Assembly: GCA_027494115.1 (NCBI GenBank)
Contig: JAOSJL010000001.1
Location: forward strand, 620,001 to 684,000
Source of the DNA: Acidimicrobiia bacterium
GTDB taxonomy: Bacteria > Actinomycetota > Acidimicrobiia > IMCC26256 > JAOSJL01
Length of the DNA stretch: 64,000 nt
Direction of reading: 5' to 3'
A model generated the notes under the pieces. The model worked only from the letters and a program-made list of their open reading frames with translations. It did not search any database and was not told the origin of the DNA. This document shows, piece after piece, positions 38,310 through 47,015 of this stretch. Numbering within the stretch: position 1 is the first letter of the stretch; each line of letters begins with the position of its first letter. The translations under genes and the position numbers were made by a program.

Positions 38310-38388
38310 AGTCTGGGGCGCTGCGACAGGCGGAGTGGGCCCCGGTGGCCTTCGGCGGCCTCACGCCCGCCGTCGGAATCGTCGTGGT

Positions 38389-39967
38389 CTACGCGGGCTT
38401 CCCGGTGGCCGGCTCACCCGGAGAGCCCGGAGAGCCCGGAGAGCCGGACGACACGAGGTCGCGCAGTGCCCGACGCAGCACCTTGCCGGCCATCGTGCGC
38501 GGCAGATCGTCGACGACCTCGACACGCGACGGGACCTTGTAGCGGGCGATCCGCGCAGCGGTGAACTCGCGGAGTTCCTCGGCACTCGGGTGCGCGCCGT
38601 CGGCGGGCACGACGAAGGCCACGATCGCCTCACCGGTGCGCGCGTCGGGGACACCGATCACGGCGGCCTCGCTGACGTCGTCGTTCTCGGCAAGCACCTC
38701 TTCGATCTCGGCCGGGTACACGTTGAACCCCGACACGATGATCAGATCCTTGATCCGATTCACGATCGACAGCCATCCGTCGGCGTCGGCGACGGCGACG
38801 TCGCCCGTACGCAACCACCCGTCGTCGGTGAGGACCTGCGCTGTGGTGTCGGGGTCGCGCCAGTAGCCGGCGAAGATGTTGGGGCCGCGCACCCAGATCT
38901 CTCCGGGGTCTCCGAGGAGAACGTCCCGGCCGTCACCGTCGACGAGGCGCACCTCCACTCCGGGAATGGGCGGCCCGACCGATCCGGGCCTGCTGGGGGA
39001 ACCGACGCCGCCGGTGGTGACGACCGGAGACGCCTCGGTGAGCCCGTAGCCCTCGTGCAGGTCGACGCCGAACCGCTCCGTGACCCGCGACGCCAGGTCC
39101 TCCGACAATGGGGCCGCACCGGACAGGGGTGAGGCGGACCGAGGCAAAGGCGTCGTCGAGCTCGCCTCCGGCATCGGCGGCCGCGGCGCACCATGCCTCG
39201 AACATCGCCGGCACACCCGCCACGACCGTGGCGTGATGGTCGCGCATCGTGTGCAACGTGGCGACCGGGTCGAAGTCGCGCACGAGCACCTGGCTCGCAC
39301 CCGCCGCGAGGGCCACGCCGAGACCGGCGTTGAGGCCGTAGATGTGGAACAGCGGAAGCGACGCGAGACCGACGTCGGAGGGTCCGACGCGCACCGCCGG
39401 CTCGTCCTGGACGAGTCGGATGCTCGCCGCCAGGTTGCCGTGCGTGAGCATCGCCGCCTTGGGCGAACCAGCGGTGCCGGCGGTGAAGAGCAGGACGGCG
39501 AGGTCGTCATCGCCGCGCTCGACGGGCTCGTCCAGCTCGTCTGCCGCCCGCAGTTCGTCCCACGTCATCGGTGACGGGCGACTGAGCACACATCTCGCTC
39601 CGATGGCAGGAACTTCGGCACCCGAGGATTCGAAGGTGGCCACGCCACTCGCGTCCACGAGTGCGAGGGCGGCTTCGACGTGCTCGAGCTGGCGCGCCAT
39701 CTCGACGGCCCCTGCTGTCGGGTTGATCGGGACAGCGACGGCACCGGCCTGCAACGCCGCCAGGTAGGCGACCACGAACTCGGACTCGTTGCCCGCCACG
39801 ATGGCGACCCGCTCGCCGGTGCTGACGCCCGCCTCACGCAGACCACCGGCTGCCGCCCGTGCCTCGGCGGCGAGGCTCCCGTGGGTGGACGTGCCGGCCT
39901 CGGACACGAGCGCCACCGAATCAGGAGCGCTCCGGGAGGGCCCGAGAAGCAGTTCGACGAGGTTCAC
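38389..39967 (-). CDS. Acyl-CoA synthetase (AMP-dependent), long/medium-chain fatty-acid type
   Basis: Adenylate-forming ligase of about 525 residues. P-loop-like FTAGTAGSPKAAMLTH near residue 165 has Ala where Ser/Thr-Gly-Thr-Thr-Gly is usual (TAGTAG). Further motifs are LHEGYGLTEASPVV near 320, GDVAVADADGWLSIVNRIKDL near 405, and VDDLPRTMAGKVLRRAL near 490. One extra base at 39126-39129 splits the gene; removing it joins ASVRLT to LSGAAPLSED. It starts at GTG 39967 and ends in repeated SPG units (GSPGSPGSPGEP). It is not related in sequence detail to the ligase at 4784. The substrate is not predictable here. Confidence 0.85.
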
Positions 39968-40092
39968 GGGCCCGAGTCTGGCCCACGGAAGCCCCCGGGT
40001 TCTAGCGGAACCCGAGGGGTGGGTGCAGGAGCGGGTGCAGAAGGTAGGGCAAATTCCTCAAGTGGGCTCCTGAGGCGGCCGACTCCACACCC

Positions 40093-40712
40093 ATGCGACG
40101 ACTGCTGGTGGCGGTGCTCCTCATCGCGGGGCTCGTCGTCGCCTCCCCGCCGAGCGAAGTGACGCCGCCGACGCCGGCACTGAATCGCAGTTCGTCTCCC
40201 TCACGAACGGCGTGCGCGCTTCACAGGGCCTGCCTCCACTCGAGATGCACGGGAACCTGACCGCCAAAGCGCGCGGATGGGCCCAGACCATGGCCAACTC
40301 CGGAGGCATCTTCCACTCGAACCTCCCGGACGGCATCACCGTGGACTGGTACCGCCTGGGAGAGAACGTCGGGAAGGGTCCGAGCGTGGACTCCATCCAC
40401 ACCGCGCTCGTCAACTCACCCGGCCACTACGCGAACCTCGTTGATCCGGGGTTCCGGTACATCGGCGTCGGGGTGGTGAACGCCAACGGGATCATCTATG
40501 TCTCCGAGGTGTTCATGGAGCCAACCTCCCAGCCCGCCCCAGCCGCGCCGACGTCGGCGACCGGAACCCCGAACTCGCAGCAGGTGCCCGTGGCGGCTCC
40601 CGTGGCCGCGCCGACGCCTCCGCCCCCACCGCCACCACCCGAACCCGAGCCGATGCCGACGTCGATACGGCTCGTCAGCGCCTTCGAGCGCCTGGACCGC
40701 CTCGCAATCTAG
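40093..40712 (+). CDS. Secreted CAP (SCP/PR-1) domain protein
   Basis: A signal peptide (MRRLLVAVLLIAGLVVAS) precedes a CAP domain of about 120 residues. It shows FVSLTNGVRASQGLPPLEMH, ARGWAQTMANSGGIFHSN, LGENVGKGP and NSPGHYANLVDPGFRYIGVG, which include the two conserved histidines. A proline-rich tail (APTPPPPPPPPEPEP) follows and may span the wall. One base seems missing at 40159-40162, between the signal peptide and the domain; the second part begins DAADAGTESQF. Role is unknown; bacterial CAP proteins are common in actinobacterial secretomes. Confidence 0.8.
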
Positions 40713-40715
40713 ACA

Positions 40716-40730
40716 CCCCTCCTTCAGGGG
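40716..40730. terminator. Short hairpin between convergent genes
   Basis: CCCCT (40716-40720) pairs with AGGGG (40726-40730) around the loop CCTTC. It overlaps the stop codon of the 30-residue ORF and stands three bases after the CAP-gene stop. The stem is short, so a terminator role is only possible. Confidence 0.22.
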
Positions 40731-40816
40731 CCGAGTTTGAAGACGAACTGCGCGGCTGCTGCACCGAGGATCGCGAGCAGCAACACGACGATGGCGATCG
40801 TGGTTCCCGGTCTCAT
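40724..40816 (-). CDS. 30-residue membrane microprotein coupled to the SAM hydrolase gene
   Basis: MRPGTTIAIVVLLLAILGAA continues into AAQFVFKLGP, giving one hydrophobic helix after a short basic start. Its ATG (40816) overlaps the upstream TGA as ATGA, the coupling habit seen across this window, and GGGAGAAG lies seven bases upstream. These two signs favour a real gene over chance. Function is unknown. It could be a small membrane anchor or regulator working with the SAM hydrolase. Confidence 0.6.
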   Translation of the reverse strand: MRPGTTIAIVVLLLAILGAAAAQFVFKLGP

Positions 40817-41658
40817 GTGGCTTCTCCCGGTGTGATCACGGTGACCTCGCTCCCTGCCCGCAGTGTGCACTCGCGTGCGGCCGATGAACGATCCAGTGCC
40901 AGAGATGCCAGCCCGTACGAATCGACGACGAGGACCAACTCGCCGGGCCTGGCATCGCCGTAGGCCGTGACCCACCGCGCGAGCCGTGGCGTGTCGGCGC
41001 CGTGGGCGATCTCGACGGGTCCCCCCGGCTCGGCGCCCAGGCGCCGGAGCGTGTCGGGATCGACGTTGAGTTGGCAGTTGCCGAACCGGTCGACCCAGAG
41101 CACCTCGGCGCGCACCTCGGCGCCTTCCTCGGTCGCCACGGGCAACGTGCCGGGCATGAGGTGCGCGGCGTCGATCTCGGGGCCGAGCGACTCGAGGGGG
41201 ACTCCCGACGCCAGATATGCGGCGGCGGGCGCCATGACATCCCGGCCGGCGAACGTGGGGCCCGGCGAGTCGAGCTGGTACTCGGTGTTGGTGAGCTCCA
41301 CGATCCGCTCCGGTCCCCCGGCCATGGCGACGGTCGGGGCGAGCAGGCCGTTGTCGGGGCCCACGAGGAACCCACGTGCGAGTTGAACGGCGACGGCGCG
41401 CCGACCGGTTCCCACGCCGGGGTCGACCACGGCCAGGAGCACGCCCTCGGGCAGGTACTGGGCGGCACGCACCAGGGTGAGCCCGCCGGCGCGGATGTCG
41501 TGGGGAGGAACCCCGTGGGTGATGTCGATGATCGGCACGCCCGGGGCGATGCCGGCCATCACCGCCCGGCACACACCGGCGAACTCGTCGACGTCGCCGT
41601 AGTCACTGAGAAACGAGATGCACGGGGCCGGCGAGGCGCCGGCGGTCGCACTACTCAT
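40813..41658 (-). CDS. S-adenosyl-L-methionine hydrolase (SAM hydroxide adenosyltransferase, DUF62)
   Basis: A 281-residue member of the DUF62/fluorinase-related family, whose bacterial members hydrolyse SAM to adenosine and methionine. Conserved parts are ISFLSDYGDVDEFAGVCRAVM near residue 16 (shown as FLSDYGDVDEFAG), IIDITHGVPPHDIRAG near 43, AVVDPGVGTGRRAVAV near 77, GPDNGLLAP near 100 and WVDRFGNCQLNV near 190. The frame is intact, starting at ATG 41658. No halogenation gene is nearby, so hydrolysis is the likely activity. Confidence 0.88.
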   Translation of the reverse strand: MSSATAGASPAPCISFLSDYGDVDEFAGVCRAVMAGIAPGVPIIDITHGVPPHDIRAGGLTLVRAAQYLPEGVLLAVVDPGVGTGRRAVAVQLARGFLVGPDNGLLAPTVAMAGGPERIVELTNTEYQLDSPGPTFAGRDVMAPAAAYLASGVPLESLGPEIDAAHLMPGTLPVATEEGAEVRAEVLWVDRFGNCQLNVDPDTLRRLGAEPGGPVEIAHGADTPRLARWVTAYGDARPGELVLVVDSYGLASLALDRSSAARECTLRAGSEVTVITPGEAT

Positions 41659-41749
41659 GGGAAGCGGGGCGTCATGAGGGCGCGACGCTAACCCGTCGCT
41701 CCGTCACCACGTGTGTCGAGCAGGCGGGATCGGGCCCACCAGGCCGGGA

Positions 41750-41953
41750 TCAGCCGGTCTGGGTGTACCGGGACTCCAGGTATGCGTCGACATCAGCGTC
41801 TCGAACCCGAAACGAGCGCCCGACTCTCACCGCCGGGAGGTCGCCCGCCTTGATGAGGCGGTAGACCGTCATGGATGACACCCGAATCAGATCCGCGACT
41901 TCCTGCACTGTGAGAAATCGCGCTTTCGCGAAGGACTGCGCCATGTGGCTCAC
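41750..41953 (-). CDS. Small helix-turn-helix DNA-binding protein (excisionase/BldC-type)
   Basis: A 67-residue protein consisting of one winged-helix HTH_17 domain: FLTVQEVADLIRVSSMTVYRLI then VRVGRSFRVRDADVDAYLES. ATG 41953 or 41944 may be the start. It matches the small HTH protein that follows proC in mycobacteria (Rv0500A) in sequence style and position, so it is a chromosomal regulator rather than a phage excisionase. The target is unknown. Confidence 0.85.
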   Translation of the reverse strand: MSHMAQSFAKARFLTVQEVADLIRVSSMTVYRLIKAGDLPAVRVGRSFRVRDADVDAYLESRYTQTG

Positions 41954-42027
41954 CCCTAACTCCGTCCGTGGACGAGCTTAGACTCTGAGACTGGTGTTGT
42001 CCACCGTGGCGGGTGGTGCAGGAGTTC

Positions 42028-42831
42028 TCAGCGGTCACCCAGCTGCCGTGATCGGCGCGTCGCCTCGCTGACGGCGTCGAGCAGAGCCGCCCGGAACCCG
42101 TGGTTCTCCAGGGCCTGGAGACCTGCGGCGGAGGTGCCCCCCGGCGACGTGACGGCCGCCCGAAGTGCCTCGGCGCCCTCGGCGCCCTCGTCGAGGAGGG
42201 TGGCGGCCCCGAGCAGAGTCTGGACCGTGAGGGTGACCGCGACCTCACGCGGCAGGCCGACGAGAACGCCGGCCTCCACGAGGGCTTCGGCCATCAGGAA
42301 GACGTAGGCCGGACCCGATCCCGACAAGCCGGTGACGGCGTCGAGGAGGCCTTCGTCGACCCGCACGACGGTCCCCACCGACCCGAGGACCTCTTCGGCG
42401 AGTTGGAGGTGGGTGTCGTCGGCGGTGGAACCACCCGAGATCGCCGCAGCGCCCCGGCGCACGAGTGCCGGTGTGTTCGGCATCGCGCGGACCACGGGCC
42501 GCCCCGGGACACATTTCTCGAGGGTCTCGATCGTCACACCCGCCGCGATGGACAGCACGAGCGCATCGGCGGGCATCGTCGGTTCGGCGCCCGCCAGGAC
42601 CTCGGAGACCTCACCCGGCTTGACGGCGACCAGGACCACCTCGGAGTCGGCCACCGCCCACGCGGGGCTCGGCACGATGCGGACCTCGGGAAAGTGCTCC
42701 TCGAGATACCGCCGTCGGTCGGGGTCCACCTCGGCGACAGCGCAGACGTCGGGCTCCCAACCGGCGTCGAGCAGCCCGGCCAGCAGTGCCTCGCCCATCC
42801 GACCGCCACCGAGCAACGCCACACCCACCAT
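42028..42831 (-). CDS. proC: Pyrroline-5-carboxylate reductase
   Basis: Last enzyme of proline synthesis, using NAD(P)H. ATG 42831 gives 267 residues. Markers are the dinucleotide fold VALLGGGRMGEALLAGLL, VKPGEVSEVLAG, VRAMPNTPALVRRGAAAI and the signature LSGSGPAYVFLMAEALVEAG near residue 165, with SPGGTSAAGL near the end. An HTH gene follows on the same strand, as in other actinobacteria. Confidence 0.95.
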   Translation of the reverse strand: MVGVALLGGGRMGEALLAGLLDAGWEPDVCAVAEVDPDRRRYLEEHFPEVRIVPSPAWAVADSEVVLVAVKPGEVSEVLAGAEPTMPADALVLSIAAGVTIETLEKCVPGRPVVRAMPNTPALVRRGAAAISGGSTADDTHLQLAEEVLGSVGTVVRVDEGLLDAVTGLSGSGPAYVFLMAEALVEAGVLVGLPREVAVTLTVQTLLGAATLLDEGAEGAEALRAAVTSPGGTSAAGLQALENHGFRAALLDAVSEATRRSRQLGDR

Positions 42832-42972
42832 GACCGGGGACGCTAGCGCGGCGGGCCCTGCCAGCGGTTGCGGGTTCGGGGCTGTGGTTCGGGGCTGTGA
42901 ACGCGGACGGACCCGAGGAACGCTCGAAACGCCCCGCACTTCCCCGAACGGGACGGCCTCGCTGCACCTCGG

Positions 42973-43006
42973 GTCCGCCTCTCGCCACGTTTCCGTGGCG
43001 GCGGAC
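42973..43006. terminator. Stable hairpin downstream of the dpaL-like gene
   Basis: CGCCACG (42983-42989) and CGTGGCG (42994-43000) form a perfect stem with a TTTC loop, and GTCCGC/GCGGAC (42973-42978 and 43001-43006) extend it. It stands in the 268-base gap between dpaL (ending 43100) and proC, where it could end the dpaL-hydantoinase transcript. No T run is present. The rest of the gap shows only a direct repeat of GGTTCGGGGCTGTG near 42880-42905. Confidence 0.35.
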
Positions 43007-43099
43007 GCAACATAGACACCTGTCCGGACGGTCGTCAAGAGGCCTGGTCGGACTGCGAAAAAGGCGTTGACGAGTGGGGTCGGCCCGGGTGGCGCTGCG

Positions 43100-44257
43100 T
43101 CACAGGTGGGACGGCTCGACGATCTCCGTCCACGCATCGGGGTCTGTCGCACCCTCGGTCGCCAGCAGCAACACCGAGGCGTCGGAGCGCAGTCCGGCCG
43201 CCGCGCAGACCTCGGGCGGCGCCTGCTCCCGCAGCGCCATCAGGCCTGCCAGCCCCGCAGCTCCGCTCTCTCCCACCACGACTCCGGCCCGCGCGAGGGC
43301 TCGCACACCCTCACGCGCCCAGTCATCGTCGATCACGACGGTCGCGTCGAGCCCGGTCGCGAGCTCCTTCCACGCGACGTGTGAGGGCGTGCCGCAATTG
43401 AGGCCGGCCATGATGGAATCCTGGCCACCGGGGAGTGACACCGGTCGACCCGCGGTGATTGAGCGCGCCACGCAGTCCGCCCGTTCCGGCTCCACCGCAA
43501 CGATACGGGTCTCCGGAGCCGGATAGTGATCGATCACGGCCGCGGCGAGCGCACCCACTCCGACCTGGACCGCGACCACGTCCGGACCTGCCATCGACAT
43601 CAGCGAGAGCTGTTCGTCGATCTCCGCGAAAATCGTCGCGTAGCCGTCGATGATCCATCGTGGCACGGTCTCGTACCCTGCCCACGACGTATCCGACACG
43701 ACCAACTCACCGGGCCCGACACTCTTCGAAGCCTCGACGGCGGCGTCGTAGGGACCATCGACCACCGTCACGGTCGCACCCTCGTCGATCAGCGCACGGC
43801 GCCGCGCGTCGGCCATGTCTGCCGGGACGAGAATGGAAGCCTCGAGCCCCAACCATCGTGCGACCCGCGCGACCGCCCGACCGTGATTACCGTCCGTCGC
43901 GGCGACGAGCGTGAGGGGTTTCAGCGATTCCAGAGCGCGACCCATTTCCTCGATCGACCCGCACTCTGTGAGCGACGCACCGAGACGCTCCTCGAGCAGG
44001 CGGAGCGTCGCCCAGGAGGCCCCGAGGATCTTGAACGACGGGAGACCCAGGCGATCCGACTCGAGTTTCACGACGATCCGCCGAACCCCCAGTCGCTCGG
44101 CGAGCGCGGGCACATCGATCAGAGGCGTCTCCTCGTAGTGAGGAAGACGCCGGTGGAACGGCCGGGGGTCGCGGTCACTTTCGACCCCTGACCGAGTCGC
44201 CGCGTCAGAGATCCGCCAGTGCACCCCTCGCCCGGCACCCGACAGCACGCCGGTCAT
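43100..44257 (-). CDS. Diaminopropionate ammonia-lyase-like PLP enzyme (YgeX family)
   Basis: Fold-type-II PLP enzyme of 385 residues. YgeX/DpaL converts 2,3-diaminopropionate to pyruvate and two ammonia. Features are LPSFKILGASWA (PLP lysine) near residue 73, VAATDGNHGRAVARVA near 118, VQVGVGALAAAVIDHY near 218 and VVGESGAAGLAG near 328. The glycine-rich and FK(I/V)LG motifs fit DpaL better than threonine dehydratase. It overlaps the hydantoinase gene by four bases (ATGA), so the two are co-translated. The gene makes the end of a pathway in which ureido groups have been removed. Exact substrate specificity is inferred. Confidence 0.78.
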   Translation of the reverse strand: MTGVLSGAGRGVHWRISDAATRSGVESDRDPRPFHRRLPHYEETPLIDVPALAERLGVRRIVVKLESDRLGLPSFKILGASWATLRLLEERLGASLTECGSIEEMGRALESLKPLTLVAATDGNHGRAVARVARWLGLEASILVPADMADARRRALIDEGATVTVVDGPYDAAVEASKSVGPGELVVSDTSWAGYETVPRWIIDGYATIFAEIDEQLSLMSMAGPDVVAVQVGVGALAAAVIDHYPAPETRIVAVEPERADCVARSITAGRPVSLPGGQDSIMAGLNCGTPSHVAWKELATGLDATVVIDDDWAREGVRALARAGVVVGESGAAGLAGLMALREQAPPEVCAAAGLRSDASVLLLATEGATDPDAWTEIVEPSHL

Positions 44258-45645
44258 ACCACCGGCTCCGGCTCCACAGTCCGGCGTGGCACATACCTGC
44301 CAGCGCCGCGCTCGCCGACGAAATGACCCTCCACCGCGACGGAACGCCCGCGGGACAGGACCAGTCGGGGCCAGCCACGCTCACGTCGTCCTTCATACGG
44401 TGAATGGTCGACCCGCATCGACAGCTCGTCGGCCGCGAGCGACTGTTCGCGTTCGGGGTCCCAAACGACGAGGTCTGCATCCGCACCCGGTCGCAACGAG
44501 CCTTTCGTGGGCCACAGCCCGAACGTGCGGGATGGCGCCTCGGAGCAGAGACGCACCCAGTCCTCCACCGACAGGATCCCGGCGGTCACCCCTTCCCATA
44601 CAAGGGCGAGTCGCGTCTCGATCCCGGGAAGTCCCCCCGGGATCTCGGTGAAGTCGCGGAACCCGTCGGGCCGATTCCGAATCCCGCGTCGACGGTCGTC
44701 GGACCAGAACGGGCAGTGATCGGTGGCGACGGTGTGGATCCAGCCGCGCGCCAGTCCCTCCCACAGCTCGTCCCGGTCGCGCTGTTCACGGAGTGGAGGG
44801 GTACACACGAAGTCCGGAGCCTCCGGACCCTCGAGCAGGGCGACATCGAGGTGGAGGTACTGGGGACAGGTCTCGGCGCGCACGTCGACGCCGCGCTCCT
44901 GAGCCGCTCGGACCTCGGCCAGGGCGGCACCCGAGGAGCAGTGCACGACATACGCAGTGCACTCCGCTCGCTCCGCCATGTTCGCGACCCGCGCGACCGC
45001 CTCGGCCTCGAGTGGAGAAGGACGGGTGCGGGCGTGTTCGATGGCCGCGGTACGTCCCGCCTCCACGGCACGGCGTCGGAGCTCCTCGATCGCATCACCG
45101 TTCTCGCAGTGGACCGTCACGAGACCGCCACGCGCGCTCGCCCGACGCATGACGTCGAGTATCACCTCGTCATCGACGGCGAGGAGCTCCGGGTACGCCA
45201 TGTAGAGCTTGAACGACGTGACGCCCTCGTCGATGCACTCGGCGAGGACCCGATCGGGAATCGCTTCGGTGAAAGTCATGTGCAACGCCCAGTCGATCGC
45301 AGAGGGCTGCGCCCAGCGCTTCCAGCGCCGGAAGGACTCCAAGGGATCCTCGCCCCGGTACGCGGTCGCGTAGTCGATGATCGTCGTGGTGCCACCTACC
45401 GCCGCTGCGCGGGTTCCCGTCCAGAAGTCATCGCTGACACGAAGCGCACCGACAGGGAGATGCAGATGCGTGTGCACGTCGACGCCGCCGGGGATCACGA
45501 AACAACCCGACGCGTCGTGGAGGACCTCTCCCTCTTCGAGGTGCAGGTCGCCGGCGACGGCCTCCACCTGCCCGGCACGATCGATGCGCACCGACGCGGA
45601 ACGGCGGCCATCGACGTCGACGACCGTTCCTCCACTCACGAGCAT
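44254..45645 (-). CDS. hyuA: Hydantoinase / dihydropyrimidinase family cyclic amidohydrolase
   Basis: Dinuclear-metal enzyme that opens hydantoin, dihydropyrimidine or allantoin-like rings to ureido acids. The metal sites are GGVDVHTHLHLP near residue 52, the carboxylated lysine in TSFKLYMAYPE near 145, HCENGDAI near 177, VVHCSSGAALAEV near 230 and VATDHCPFWSDD near 308. The length is 463 residues, start ATG 45645 (MLVSGGTVVDVDG). The E. coli yge cluster has a paralogue (hyuA/ygeZ) next to ygeX, the same pairing as here. The ring it opens is not known. Confidence 0.85.
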   Translation of the reverse strand: MLVSGGTVVDVDGRRSASVRIDRAGQVEAVAGDLHLEEGEVLHDASGCFVIPGGVDVHTHLHLPVGALRVSDDFWTGTRAAAVGGTTTIIDYATAYRGEDPLESFRRWKRWAQPSAIDWALHMTFTEAIPDRVLAECIDEGVTSFKLYMAYPELLAVDDEVILDVMRRASARGGLVTVHCENGDAIEELRRRAVEAGRTAAIEHARTRPSPLEAEAVARVANMAERAECTAYVVHCSSGAALAEVRAAQERGVDVRAETCPQYLHLDVALLEGPEAPDFVCTPPLREQRDRDELWEGLARGWIHTVATDHCPFWSDDRRRGIRNRPDGFRDFTEIPGGLPGIETRLALVWEGVTAGILSVEDWVRLCSEAPSRTFGLWPTKGSLRPGADADLVVWDPEREQSLAADELSMRVDHSPYEGRRERGWPRLVLSRGRSVAVEGHFVGERGAGRYVPRRTVEPEPVV

Positions 45646-45697
45646 CGTGACGTCCGGTCCTCTCGCCCTCGGCGGCGTCGCTTGCCGTGCACCCAGC

Positions 45698-45717
45698 TTG
45701 ACAATATGTTGAATTCG
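45698..45717 (+). promoter_or_regulatory. Shared catabolic-island element, copy 1
   Basis: TTGACAATATGTTGAATTCG lies in the divergent gap between the hydantoinase and M20 carbamoylase genes, 48 bases before the carbamoylase ATG. It is nearly identical to elements at 52322 and 58404. TTGACA could act as a -35 box; no matching -10 was seen. The arms TTGAC and GTTGA, 11 bases apart in phase, suggest a regulator site covering the promoter. Confidence 0.65.
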
Positions 45718-45764
45718 GCACCTGGGGCGACCGGAGTCGAGAATGACCCGAGAGGAGACCCGGC

Positions 45765-47010
45765 ATGAGCGGAGACGACAGGGCGCTCCACGCCGACGTC
45801 GACCGCCTGCTCGACCGTCTGGCGGCGTTGGGTCGTGTGGGTGCGATCGATGGCGGCGGGAACGCTCGCCTGGCACTCACGGACGCGGATCGAGAGGGCC
45901 GCGACCTCGTGTGCTCCTGGATGGCCGACCTCGATCTCGACGTCACGATCGACTCGATCGGCAACGTGGTCGGCGTACGGGCCGGAGACACCGGAGGGCC
46001 GCCGGTGATGACCGGCTCACACATCGATACGGTCGCCACCGGTGGACGCTACGACGGCAACCTCGGAGTGCTCGCGGGGCTCGAGGTGATCGAGACGTTG
46101 GCGACCGCCGGGACACGTACCCACCATCCGCTGGCCGTGGCCTTCTTCACCAACGAGGAGGGATCGCGCTTCCCGCCCGACATGATGGGGGAGTCTCGCG
46201 TTCGTGGGCGGGCTGCCCGTCGAGACGGCGATGCAGACCCGCGACAGCGACGGCCGATCAGTGGGTGAGGAGCTCGACCGCATCGGATACAGCGGTCCCG
46301 TCCCGTGTCCGCGTCCGGCACCCCGTGCGTTCGTCGAGCTCCACATCGAACAGGGCCCGGTGCTGGAGAACGAAGGCGTGACGATCGGGGCAGTCGACGG
46401 AGTCCAAGGCATCTCCTGGCAGCGGGTCACGATCACCGGACAGGCGAACCACGCCGGGACCACGCCGATGGCACTCAGACACGACGCCGGGTACGCGGCC
46501 GCGCGCGTCTCTACCTTCGTCCGCGAGCTCGCGTTGACGCTCGGGGGAACGCAGGTGGCGACGGTGGGCTCCCTCGATCTTCATCCCGATCTCGTGAACG
46601 TCGTCGCGGATCGGGCCGAGCTCACGGTGGATCTCCGCAACACGGAGGAAGAATCGCTGCGCGAAGCGGAACAACGTCTGGCGACGTTCCTCGACGAGCT
46701 CGCCGCCTCCGAAGGCGTCGAGATCGCCACGACCCGCCTCGCCCGCTTCGAGCCGGTGAGCTTCGACGACGACATCATCGAACGTGTCGAGCGCCACGCG
46801 ATCCGACTGGGCCACTCGGTACGCCGACTTCCCGCGGGAGCGGGACACGACGCACAGATGCTCGCCAGGGTCTGTCCCGCGGGAATGGTGTTCGTCCCCA
46901 GCCACGAGGGCATCAGCCACAATCCGGCCGAGTTCACCGAGCGCGACGATCTTGCCGCCGGAGTCGACGTTCTGCTCAACCTCCTGGTCGAACTGGCCGA
47001 GGAGCATTGA
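45765..47010 (+). CDS. Zn-dependent N-carbamoyl-amino acid hydrolase / allantoate amidohydrolase (M20 family)
   Basis: Removes a carbamoyl group from a ureido acid. M20 motifs in order are TGSHIDTVATGGRYDGNLG near residue 84 (His and Asp metal ligands), FFTNEEGSRFPPDMMGS near 127, ELHIEQGPVLE near 193, GQANHAGTTPM near 226 and GAGHDAQMLA near 362. The gene is split by one extra G in the run at 46187-46191; removing it gives MMGSLAFVGGLP. Corrected, the length is 414 residues. GAGAGGAG precedes the ATG. The family includes L-carbamoylase, beta-ureidopropionase and allantoate amidohydrolase, and sequence alone does not decide between them. Confidence 0.85.
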
Positions 47011-47015
47011 ACCCC

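Noticed and set aside
38294..38542. A small plus-strand frame starting MIEFSKSG upstream of rex
   Set aside because: It runs into the 3' end of the acyl-CoA ligase on the other strand, has no ribosome binding site and no recognisable motif.
41750..41953. The small HTH gene as a sign of a prophage or integrative element
   Set aside because: No integrase, attachment repeat or phage gene is near, and a similar gene next to proC is a normal chromosomal feature in actinobacteria.
45698..45703. TTGACA of the shared element as an ordinary sigma-70 promoter only
   Set aside because: No convincing -10 lies 16-18 bases downstream in any of the three copies, and the conserved block is 20 bases long, much more than a -35 box requires.
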